Below, in pieces: positions 35,903 through 44,557 of a DNA stretch of 64,000 nt; within the stretch, counting starts at the first letter, position 1, and every line of letters begins with the position of its first letter. The stretch covers positions 1,511,501 to 1,575,500 of the forward strand of contig NZ_JAUSXS010000001.1 of assembly GCF_030816195.1 (NCBI RefSeq). The letters are read 5' to 3'. The notes below the pieces were generated by a model. That model had not been told where the DNA came from and did not search any database. It saw only the letters and a list, made by a program, of their open reading frames with translations. The stretch comes from Pseudomonas sp. W4I3. GTDB lineage: Bacteria > Pseudomonadota > Gammaproteobacteria > Pseudomonadales > Pseudomonadaceae. The translations under genes and the position numbers were made by a program.

Positions 35903-38761
35903 ATGCTCGAGCTCACTGTTGAGCAGATATCCATGGGCCAGGTGGCTGTGGATAAATCTGCTGCCTTGCACCTGCTCGCTGAAAAACTGGTGGCCGATGG
36001 CCTGGTCGCCGACGGCTATCTCAGTGGCTTGCAAGCCCGTGAAGCCCAAGGCTCGACCTTTCTCGGCCAAGGCATCGCCATTCCACACGGCACCCCGGAA
36101 ACCCGCGACCAGGTATTTTCCACCGGCGTGCGCCTGCTGCAATTTCCCGAAGGCGTGGACTGGGGCGACGGCCAGGTGGTGTACCTGGCGATCGGCATCG
36201 CCGCCAAATCCGATGAACACCTGCGCCTGCTGCAACTGCTCACCCGCGCCCTGGGTGAAACCGACCTCGGCCAGGCGCTGCGCCGTGCCGGTACCGCCGA
36301 GGCCTTGCTCAAACTGCTGCAAGGCGCGCCGCAGGAGCTGGCCCTGGATGCGCAGATGATCAGCCTGGGTGTGTCGGCCGATGATTTCGAAGAACTGGTG
36401 TGGCGCGGCGCGCGCCTATTGCGCCAGGCCGACTGCGTGAGCAACGGGTTTGCCGCGGTGTTGCAGCAAGTCGATGCGCTGCCCCTGGGTGATGGCCTGT
36501 GGTGGCTGCACAGCGAGCAGACGGTCAAGCGTCCGGGCCTGGCATTCGTCACGCCGGACAAACCCATGCGCTATCTGGGCCAGCCACTCAATGGCCTGTT
36601 CTGCCTGGCCAGCCTGGGCGAAGCGCATCAGGCATTGCTTGAGCGCCTGTGCGCGTTGCTGATCGAAGGGCGCGGCCAGGAATTGGGCCGCGCTACCAGC
36701 AGTCGCGCAGTGCTTGAAGTGCTGGGTGGCGAACTGCCGCCCGATTGGCCCAGCGCCCGCGTCACCCTGGCCAATGCCCACGGCCTGCATGCGCGCCCGG
36801 CGAAGATCCTCGCCCAACTGGCCAAGGGCTTTGACGGCGATATCCGCGTACGCATTGTCGACGGCCCGGTCGGCGCGGTATCGGTGAAAAGCCTGAGCAA
36901 ACTGTTGAGCCTCGGCGCACGGCGCGGCCAGGTGCTGGAGTTTATCGCCGAGCCGACCATCGCTGGCGATGCGCTGCCTGCCCTGTTGGCTGCGGTTGAA
37001 GAAGGCCTGGGCGAAGCGGTCGAGCCGTTGCCGACGGTGAGCGCCCAGGCCGTCAGCGTCGATATCGAACCGGTTATCAGCGCGCCGCTGCCCGGCAGCC
37101 AGATTCAGGCGATTGCCGCAGCGCCAGGGATCGCCATCGGCCCCGCACATATCCAAGTGCAACAGGTCTTCGACTACCCCTTGCGCGGCGAGTCCTGCGC
37201 CGTCGAGCGCCAACGCCTGCACAGCGCGCTGGGAGACGTACGTCGCGATATCGAAGGCCTGATCGCACGCAGCACTTCCAAGGCCATCCGCGAGATTTTC
37301 ATTACCCACCAGGAAATGCTCGACGACCCGGAACTCACCGACGAAGTCGACACCCGCCTCAAGCAGGGCGAAAGCGCTGAAGCCGCCTGGATGAGCGTGA
37401 TCGAAGCCGCCGCCAGGCAGCAGGAGTCGTTGCAGGATGCCTTGCTCGCCGAACGCGCGGCCGACCTGCGCGATATTGGCCGCCGCGTATTGGCGCAACT
37501 GTGTGGCGTTCAAACCACTCAGGAACCCACTGAACCCTACATTCTAGTGATGGACGAAGTCGGCCCTTCGGACGTCGCACGCCTGGACCCGGCTCGCGTC
37601 GCCGGCATCCTCACGGCCCGTGGCGGCGCCACGGCCCACAGCGCCATCGTCGCGCGTGCCCTCGGCATTCCGGCGTTGGTCGGTGCCGGGGCGGCGGTGT
37701 TGCTGCTTGGCGCCGGCACGCCGCTGTTGCTCGACGGCCAGCGCGGTCGCCTGCATGTCGACCCCGACGCCGCCACCCTGCAACGCGCCACGGTCGAGCG
37801 CGACACCCGCGAACAACGTCTGCAAGCCGCGTCTGCGCAACGCCACGAACCGGCGCTGACCCGCGACGGCCATGCCGTGGAAGTGTTCGCCAACATCGGC
37901 GAAAGCGCAGGCGTTGCCGCTGCGGTGGAGCAGGGCGCCGAGGGCATCGGGCTGTTGCGCACTGAACTGATTTTCATGGCCCACCCGCAAGCGCCCGACG
38001 AAGCCACCCAGGAAGCCGAATACCGTCGCGTACTCGACGGCCTCGACGGGCGGCCGCTGGTGGTGCGCACCCTTGATGTGGGCGGCGATAAACCGCTGCC
38101 GTATTGGCCGATTGCCGAAGAAGAAAACCCCTTCCTCGGGGTACGCGGCATTCGCCTGACCTTGCAACGCCCGCACATCATGGAAGCGCAATTGCGCGCA
38201 CTGTTGCGTTCCGCCGATAACCGCCCGTTGCGCATCATGTTCCCGATGGTCGGCAGCGTGGATGAATGGCGCGCCGCCCGCGACATGACCGAACGTCTGC
38301 GCCTGGAAATTCCGGTGGCCGACCTGCAACTGGGGATCATGATCGAAGTGCCGTCGGCCGCGCTGCTGGCGCCGGTACTCGCCAGGGAGGTCGACTTTTT
38401 CAGCGTCGGCACTAACGACCTGACCCAGTACACCTTGGCCATCGACCGTGGTCACCCGACATTGTCGGCCCAGGCCGATGGCCTGCATCCGGCCGTGCTG
38501 CAGCTGATCGACATCACCGTGAGCGCCGCCCATGCCCATGGCAAATGGGTCGGCGTGTGCGGCGAGTTGGCGGCCGACCCGCTGGCCGTGCCGGTGCTGG
38601 TCGGCTTGGGGGTGGATGAGTTGAGCGTGTCGGCGCGCAGCATCCCCGAAGTGAAGGCGCGGGTGCGTGAATTCAGTCTGAGCCAGGCCCAGGGCCTGGC
38701 GCAAAAAGCACTGGCGGTGGGTTCCCCCGCCGAGGTGCGTGCTTTAGTGGAGGCCGTGTAA
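35903..38761 (+). CDS. fruB: fructose PTS multiphosphoryl transfer protein (EIIA-HPr-EI)
   Basis: Passes phosphate from PEP to fructose EIIBC. Three domains in one 952-residue chain: EIIA-Fru (1-145; phospho-His in AIPHGTPE, residue 62), HPr (about 285-370; GLHARPA) and enzyme I (about 400-950; phospho-His in GGATAHSAIVARALG, PEP-binding RTLDVGGDKPLPY and the C-terminal TNDLTQY). AGGAGAA precedes the ATG. First gene of fruBKA, controlled by FruR. Confidence 0.97.
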   Translation: MLELTVEQISMGQVAVDKSAALHLLAEKLVADGLVADGYLSGLQAREAQGSTFLGQGIAIPHGTPETRDQVFSTGVRLLQFPEGVDWGDGQVVYLAIGIAAKSDEHLRLLQLLTRALGETDLGQALRRAGTAEALLKLLQGAPQELALDAQMISLGVSADDFEELVWRGARLLRQADCVSNGFAAVLQQVDALPLGDGLWWLHSEQTVKRPGLAFVTPDKPMRYLGQPLNGLFCLASLGEAHQALLERLCALLIEGRGQELGRATSSRAVLEVLGGELPPDWPSARVTLANAHGLHARPAKILAQLAKGFDGDIRVRIVDGPVGAVSVKSLSKLLSLGARRGQVLEFIAEPTIAGDALPALLAAVEEGLGEAVEPLPTVSAQAVSVDIEPVISAPLPGSQIQAIAAAPGIAIGPAHIQVQQVFDYPLRGESCAVERQRLHSALGDVRRDIEGLIARSTSKAIREIFITHQEMLDDPELTDEVDTRLKQGESAEAAWMSVIEAAARQQESLQDALLAERAADLRDIGRRVLAQLCGVQTTQEPTEPYILVMDEVGPSDVARLDPARVAGILTARGGATAHSAIVARALGIPALVGAGAAVLLLGAGTPLLLDGQRGRLHVDPDAATLQRATVERDTREQRLQAASAQRHEPALTRDGHAVEVFANIGESAGVAAAVEQGAEGIGLLRTELIFMAHPQAPDEATQEAEYRRVLDGLDGRPLVVRTLDVGGDKPLPYWPIAEEENPFLGVRGIRLTLQRPHIMEAQLRALLRSADNRPLRIMFPMVGSVDEWRAARDMTERLRLEIPVADLQLGIMIEVPSAALLAPVLAREVDFFSVGTNDLTQYTLAIDRGHPTLSAQADGLHPAVLQLIDITVSAAHAHGKWVGVCGELAADPLAVPVLVGLGVDELSVSARSIPEVKARVREFSLSQAQGLAQKALAVGSPAEVRALVEAV

Positions 38762-39682
38762 ATGGCAAGGATTTTGACCCTGACGCTGAACCCGGCGTTG
38801 GACCTCACGGTACGCTTGGCGCGCCTGGAACCAGGCGATGTCAACCGCAGCGAAACCCTGCTCACCCATGCCGCCGGCAAGGGCGTGAACGTGGCGCAGG
38901 TGTTGGCGGACCTTGGCCACCAGGTGAGCGTCGGCGGCTTTCTCGGCGCGGATAACCCCCAGGCGTTCGAGGCGCTGATCGCCAGCCGCCAGTTTGGCAA
39001 CGCGTTCATCCACGTGCCGGGCGAAACCCGCAGCAACATCAAGATTGCCGAGCAGGATGGCCGGGTGACCGACATCAATGCACCGGGGCCGCTGGTGAGC
39101 GAGCACGCGCAAAATGAGCTGCTCAAATTGATCAGCGCCATTGGTGGCGAATTCGACGCGGTGGTGGTCGCCGGCAGCTTGCCGCGCGGCGTCAGCCCGC
39201 AGTGGTTTCAGCACCTGCTCGAACTGTTGAAAAGCCTCGGTTTGAAAGTGGCCCTCGACACCAGTGGCGAAGCACTGCGCGCCGGTTTGAAGGCCGGGCC
39301 CTGGATGGTCAAACCCAATACGCAGGAACTCGCCGAAGCGCTGGACAACGCCCCGGATGCCATCCGCCAGTTGCATCAACAGGGGGTGGAACATGTGGTG
39401 GTCTCCGACGGTGCCGCCGGCGTGACCTGGTACCGCTCGGGTACGGCCTTGCATGCCACGCCGCCGACGGTGACGGTTGCCAGCACCGTAGGCGCCGGCG
39501 ACTCGTTACTCGCTGGCATGCTGCACGGCTTGCTCAGTGGCGACACGCCCGAACAGACCCTGCGCCGCGCCACGGCGATTGCCGCGATGGCGGTGACGCA
39601 AATCGGTTTTGGCATCAGCGATGACGCGCAGTTGGCGCGACTCGAAAGCGGCGTTGATGTGCGCGCGCTGACAGAACAATAA
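38762..39682 (+). CDS. fruK: 1-phosphofructokinase
   Basis: PfkB-family kinase making fructose-1,6-bisphosphate from fructose-1-phosphate. Signature 1 is near residues 35-50 (AAGKGVNVAQVLADLG) and signature 2 near 250 (VGAGDSLLAGML, catalytic Asp). 306 residues. The ATG directly follows the last base of the fruB stop triplet (TAATG). Confidence 0.96.
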   Translation: MARILTLTLNPALDLTVRLARLEPGDVNRSETLLTHAAGKGVNVAQVLADLGHQVSVGGFLGADNPQAFEALIASRQFGNAFIHVPGETRSNIKIAEQDGRVTDINAPGPLVSEHAQNELLKLISAIGGEFDAVVVAGSLPRGVSPQWFQHLLELLKSLGLKVALDTSGEALRAGLKAGPWMVKPNTQELAEALDNAPDAIRQLHQQGVEHVVVSDGAAGVTWYRSGTALHATPPTVTVASTVGAGDSLLAGMLHGLLSGDTPEQTLRRATAIAAMAVTQIGFGISDDAQLARLESGVDVRALTEQ

Positions 39683-39693
39683 GAGGGTTTGTG

Positions 39694-41406
39694 ATGAAGT
39701 TAGCCATTGTTACCGCCTGCCCGAACGGCATGGTCACCAGTGTGCTGTGCGCTCGCTTGCTGGACGCCGCCGCACAGCGCCAGGGCTGGAGCACCAGTGT
39801 TGAAGTGGTGGATGTGCAACGCCCGGACAGCCAGCTGTCCCAGGCGACCATCGATGACGCCGAGTGGGTGCTGCTGGTCAGCAGCACGCCGGTGGATATG
39901 CAGCGCTTTGTTGGCAAACGTGTGTTCCAGAGCACGCCGGCCCAGGCGTTGGCGGATGTCGATGCGGTGATGCGCCGGGGTGCCGAAGAGGCGCAGGTGC
40001 AGGTGGCGAGCCAGGCACCTACCCAACAGGCGGCGCGCATTGTTGCAATTACCGCCTGCCCTACCGGCGTGGCCCACACGTTCATGGCCGCCGAGGCCTT
40101 GCAGCAGACCGCCAAGCGCCTGGGCTATGACTTGCAGGTCGAGACCCAGGGCTCGGTCGGTGCGCGCACGCCGTTGAGCCCGGAGGCCATCGCCAACGCC
40201 GACGTGGTGTTGCTGGCGGCGGACATTGAAGTGGCCACCGAACGCTTCGCCGGCAAGAAGATTTACCGCTGTGGCACCGGCATCGCCCTCAAGCAATCCG
40301 AAGCCACGCTGAACAAGGCGCTGGCCGAGGGCGCGGTGGAAAACGCGGCCAGCGGTGCGGTGGCCAAATCGGAAAAAACCGGGGTGTATAAACACCTGCT
40401 CACCGGGGTGTCGTTCATGCTGCCGATGGTGGTGGCGGGCGGCTTGTTGATTGCCTTGTCCTTCGTGTTCGGCATCCATGCTTTCGAGGAAAAAGGCACC
40501 CTGGCGGCGGCGCTCAAAACCGTCGGCGACCAGGCCTTCATGCTGATGGTGCCGCTGCTGGCGGGCTATATCGCGTATTCGATTGCCGACCGTCCTGGCC
40601 TGGCGCCGGGCATGATCGGCGGTTTGCTCGCGGGCACACTGGGGGCCGGTTTCATTGGCGGGATCTTCGCCGGTTTCCTGGCCGGCTACAGCGTCAAGTT
40701 GATCTCACGCGCGGTGCGATTGCCGCAAAGCCTGGAGGCCCTCAAGCCGATCCTGATCATTCCGTTGCTGGCGAGTCTGTTCACCGGCCTTGCGATGATC
40801 TACCTGGTGGGCCCTCCGGTGGCGCAGCTGCTCACGGGGCTGACGGATTTTCTCAGCACCATGGGCACCACCAACGCGGTGCTGTTGGGCATCCTGTTGG
40901 GCGGCATGATGTGTGTCGACCTGGGCGGTCCGATCAACAAGGCCGCGTATGCGTTTTCCGTCGGGCTGCTGGCAGCGTCGAGCGGTGCGCCGATGGCCGC
41001 GACCATGGCGGCCGGCATGGTGCCGCCGATTGGCATGGGCATTGCCACCTTCCTGGCCCGGCGCAAGTTCGCCCAGACTGAACGCGAAGCCGGCAAGGCC
41101 GCGATGATTCTCGGGCTGTGCTTCATTTCCGAAGGTGCCATTCCGTTTGCGGCCAAGGACCCATTGCGGGTGATCCCGGCCAGCATTGCCGGCGGTGCGC
41201 TGACGGGGGCGCTGTCGATGTACTTCGGTTGCAAACTGGCTGCGCCCCACGGAGGTTTGTTTGTGCTGGTGATTCCGAACGCGATGAACCATGCGCTGCT
41301 GTACCTGCTGGCGATTGTGGCCGGCAGTGTGCTGACCGGGTTGGTGTATGCGCTGATCAAGCGTCCGGAAGCGGCGGAACTGAAGGTCACTGCCGCCACG
41401 GCCTGA
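39694..41406 (+). CDS. fruA: fructose-specific PTS permease EIIB'BC
   Basis: Inner-membrane fructose transporter that phosphorylates its substrate on entry. Two EIIB domains in tandem: a degenerate N-terminal one (TACPNGMVTS) and the active one with phospho-Cys in ITACPTGVAHTFMAAEAL (near residue 116), followed by the EIIC membrane domain with about nine helices. 570 residues from ATG 39694; GTG 39691 directly before it is an alternative. A REP repeat follows the stop. Confidence 0.95.
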   Translation: MKLAIVTACPNGMVTSVLCARLLDAAAQRQGWSTSVEVVDVQRPDSQLSQATIDDAEWVLLVSSTPVDMQRFVGKRVFQSTPAQALADVDAVMRRGAEEAQVQVASQAPTQQAARIVAITACPTGVAHTFMAAEALQQTAKRLGYDLQVETQGSVGARTPLSPEAIANADVVLLAADIEVATERFAGKKIYRCGTGIALKQSEATLNKALAEGAVENAASGAVAKSEKTGVYKHLLTGVSFMLPMVVAGGLLIALSFVFGIHAFEEKGTLAAALKTVGDQAFMLMVPLLAGYIAYSIADRPGLAPGMIGGLLAGTLGAGFIGGIFAGFLAGYSVKLISRAVRLPQSLEALKPILIIPLLASLFTGLAMIYLVGPPVAQLLTGLTDFLSTMGTTNAVLLGILLGGMMCVDLGGPINKAAYAFSVGLLAASSGAPMAATMAAGMVPPIGMGIATFLARRKFAQTEREAGKAAMILGLCFISEGAIPFAAKDPLRVIPASIAGGALTGALSMYFGCKLAAPHGGLFVLVIPNAMNHALLYLLAIVAGSVLTGLVYALIKRPEAAELKVTAATA

Positions 41407-41419
41407 TGAGGTTTGAAAA

Positions 41420-41492
41420 TGTGGGAGGGGGCTTGCTCCCGATAGCGGTGTGTCAACCAGTACATCTGGTGCCTGACACACTGCCATCGGGG
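41420..41492. repeat. left part of an IS-interrupted REP-doublet
   Basis: TGTGGGAGGGGGCTTGC arm plus the centre and inner arm GCCATCGGGG; the right outer arm is at 42770-42790, displaced by the IS481-family element. Confidence 0.92.
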
Positions 41493-42769
41493 TGTAGAAC
41501 CGTAGACATCGTTTACATCTGAAACCGGGGACATCGTTTACACTTTTGAGGCCTGGACGCGCGTCATACCTCGTCCAAGCCTCCCCAAGGGATAATCACA
41601 CAAGTACAAATCCCAAACATCCTCGTCAGCTTCTTTGAGCCCTATCCGTTCCCCAGATAGCGCCTCGCTAATAAATACCAACTTGCCGTTCCATTTGATC
41701 GATCCATCCTGTCTGACGCTGCGAACCTTCATTTCCGCGGGATACTCCACATCGGGCAAGCATCCTGGGTAAGGTCGGGTAGACGGTACATACAAATCTC
41801 CCGGACGTTTCATACCGAGTGCTTCATGAGGGCGTACGTAATTGAACTCATGCCTGAAGTGCTCCAGCAAAAGCTGCTGCTCGACCAAGTTTTTCCCTAA
41901 GGGCAGCTCAAGCTTCAAGCTGCGGTGCATTCGCTCATGGCGACCATTCTGCGCGGGTCTTCCGGGCATGGTGCGCTCCGGATAGATGCCGAGGCGAATC
42001 CACCAAACTGCCAGGGTGGACATTCGTGCCAGGCCAGGAGAGGCGAACGGAACCCCGTTGTCCGAACGGATAACTTCTGGCATGCCGTACTCCAGAAAAA
42101 GCCTCTCAAATGCTTGTTTTACCGGCTGGGTCTTGATCTTGGGGTGGGCCCTGCATGCCAGAATCAGCCGAGACGCGTGGTCTGTAACGGTCAGAGGGAA
42201 GCACATCTGCGCGTTAAGCATCTTGAATTGCCCTTTGTAGTCGGCGCACCACGTCTCGTTAGGTTCGTTGGCCTCTCGCATTTCTGCGTGGGAAATAGTG
42301 TGCCGACGCTTGAAGCGTCGCTTGTTGACGAGCCCGAGCCGATCAAGCCATTGGCCTGCTGTACTCGGAGAAGGCCAGGCGACTGAGGGATCTTCAAGCC
42401 GTAATAGCTCGAGGAGCTTCTTTGGCCCCCATTTATCGTGAGCCTGCTTCATCGCCATAACGCGGGGCCAAGATCTCGTCGTCGGTTTTATTGGGGCTGT
42501 TGTGAGGTCGCCGGGACAGTTCGGATAAGGATTTTAAATCGCCGTTGTGCCGGGCAATCCATTTGTCGACGGTAGGCCGACTAACGTCAAAGCGACGCGC
42601 CAATTGGCTTTTGGTGTAGTTGCCAGAAAGCCAGTCGGCGACCAGTCTGATTCGTTGATTCATCGGAGACTCTTGGTTCCAGGGCATGATCAGTTACCTC
42701 CTGATCATGCGTATTAACCTGTAAACCATGTCCCCGGTTAGAAATGTAAACGATGTCCCCGGTTTGTAC
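41493..42769 (-). mobile_element. IS481-family insertion sequence
   Basis: 1,277 bp with imperfect terminal inverted repeats that each contain two copies of ACCGGGGACATCGTTTACA-like sequence (left at about 41500 and 41525, right at about 42721 and 42746). Flanked by CGGGG on both sides (41488-41492 and 42770-42774), a plausible 5-bp target duplication. It interrupts a REP-doublet. Exact ends are uncertain by a few bases. Confidence 0.88.
41538..42687 (-). pseudogene. IS481-family transposase, split by a frameshift
   Basis: DDE transposase: N-terminal helix-turn-helix (QLARRFDVSRPTVDKWIARH) and a catalytic core with Asp in WCADYKGQF, Asp in RSDNGVPFAS and Glu in NGRHERMHRSL, then a C-terminal domain. 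The N-terminal frame (42687 down) ends at 42433; the rest (to 41538) is open in another frame. Removing one base from the run at 42464-42467 joins TDDEILA to RVMAMKQAHDKWG, giving 382 residues. IS481 enzymes are normally made from one frame, so this is damage or a sequencing error. Confidence 0.87.
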
Positions 42770-42790
42770 CGGGGCAAGCCCCCTCCCACA
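42770..42790. repeat. right part of the IS-interrupted REP-doublet
   Basis: CGGGGCAAGCCCCCTCCCACA: together with 41420-41492 it rebuilds a standard repeat. Confidence 0.9.
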
Positions 42791-42881
42791 TTTGGATTTC
42801 TATTGGCTGTGATATCGGTGTCATAACTGTTTCATCGCCGCATGCTTAAGTGGCCCTTTTGATACTCAAGAGGGCACCCGC

Positions 42882-44424
42882 ATGAGCCACTTCGACCTCG
42901 GCCGTCGCCGTGTAATGCAAGCTGTCGGCGCCGGCCTGCTGCTGCCGGGCCTGGCGCCGGCGGTGATTGCCTCGGTCAAGGACCGCCCGCAGCTCACCGA
43001 CGGTGTGCAGTCCGGCGACCTGCTGGGCGACCGGGCGATGATCTGGAGCCGCAGCGACCGCCCGGCGCGGATGGTGGTGGAGTGGGACACCCGCAGTGTG
43101 TTCAGCAACCCGCGTCGTTTCGTCTCGCCCCTGGCCGATAACCGCAGTGATTTCACGGCCCGCGTCGAACTCACCGGGCTGCCCGCCGACCAGGCGATTT
43201 TCTACCGCGTGCATTTCGAAGACGCCCAGACCGGCATCGCCAGCGAGCCGTGGTTCGGCCACCTGCGCAGCGTGCCGCAACAGCGCCGCGACATTCGCTT
43301 TGTGTGGAGTGGCGACACCGTCGGCCAGGGCTTCGGCATCAACCCGGACATCGGCGGCATGCGCATCTATGAGGCCATGCGCCTGCGCCTGCCGGACTTC
43401 TTTATCCACAGTGGCGACACCATCTACGCCGACGGCCCGGTGCCGGCGCAACTGACCACCGAGGGCGGGGCGCATCTGGCGCAATATCACCACCGAAGCC
43501 AAGAGCAAGGTCGCCGAAACCCTCGATGAATATCGCGGCAACTACCGTTACAACCTGCTGGACGAAAACGTGCGGCGCTTCAATGCCGAGGTGCCGCAGA
43601 TCTGGCAGTGGGACGACCACGAGGTGATCAACAACTGGTCATCGAGCAAACAGTTGGACGAGCGTTACCAGACCCGCGACATCAACACCCTGGTCGGTCG
43701 TGCACGCCAGGCCTGGCTGGAATATTCACCGATGCGCCGGCAAAGCGCCGACGCTGGCGGGCGGATTTATCGCAAGCTCAGCTATGGGCCGCTGCTGGAT
43801 GTGTTCGTGCTGGACATGCGCAGCTATCGCGGGCCTAACGACGATAACCTGGGCGCTGAGAAACCCTTCCTCGGACGCGAGCAACTGGACTGGCTCAAGC
43901 GCGAACTCAAGGCCTCCCAGGCGCAGTGGAAGGTGGTCGCGGCCGACATGCCGATCGGGTTGGGCGTGCCGGACGGTGAGGTCAGCCCTGGCGTGCCACG
44001 CTGGGAAGCCATCGCCAACGGTGACCCCGGCGCGCCCCAGGGGCGTGAGCTGGAAATTGCCGAGCTGCTGGGATTCCTGCGGGCGCACAAGGTGCGTAAC
44101 CACGTCTGGCTGACCGCTGACGTGCACTATTGCGCCGCGCATCACTACCACCCGGATCGGGCGGCGTTCCAGGATTTCGAACCGTTCTGGGAGTTTGTCG
44201 CGGGGCCCTTGAATGCCGGCAGCTTCGGGCCCAACCCGCTGGACAAGACCTTTGGGCCGCAGGTGGTGTTCGAGAAGGCGCCGCCTGCGCAAAACACTTC
44301 GCCGTTTGCCGGGTTTCAGTTTTTTGGCGAGGTGCAGATTGATGGGCAGACGGCGGAGTTGACGGTGATTCTTCGCGACTTGGACGGCGTCTCGGTGTTC
44401 GAACAAAAGCTGCAGCCCACCTGA
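42882..44424 (+). pseudogene. phoD: PhoD-family alkaline phosphatase, split by a +1 frameshift
   Basis: Secreted metallophosphatase/phosphodiesterase of the PhoD family. A twin-arginine signal (DLGRRRVMQAVGAGLLLPGLA) starts the protein; metal-binding blocks are FIHSGDTIYADGP, QWDDHEVINNW and WLTADVHYCAAHHY. The first frame stops at 43529; removing one G from GGGG at 43467-43470 turns it into TTEGGRIWRNITTEAKS and gives one 513-residue enzyme, the usual size. Likely a sequencing error. Confidence 0.86.
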
Positions 44425-44443
44425 CTTGGAACACTGTAAAAAC

Positions 44444-44532
44444 TGTGGGAGGGGGCTTGCTCCCGATAGCGGTGGATCAGCCAGCCTATTTTTAGCTGGT
44501 CCACCGCCATCGGGAGCAAGCCCCCTCCCACA
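44444..44532. repeat. REP-doublet palindrome (TGTGGGAGGGGG family)
   Basis: Intact 89-bp copy with both outer arms, inner arms GATAGCGGTGGA / TCCACCGCCATC and an inner hairpin AGCCAGCC...AGCTGG; lies between the convergent phoD and piuB genes. Confidence 0.93.
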
Positions 44533-44557
44533 TTTGATCTTCAGTGCCTGTGAGGGA

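Noticed and set aside
41420-41492. CRISPR-like or phage-related palindromes
   Set aside because: Repeats are inverted doublets scattered singly between genes, not regularly spaced direct repeats.
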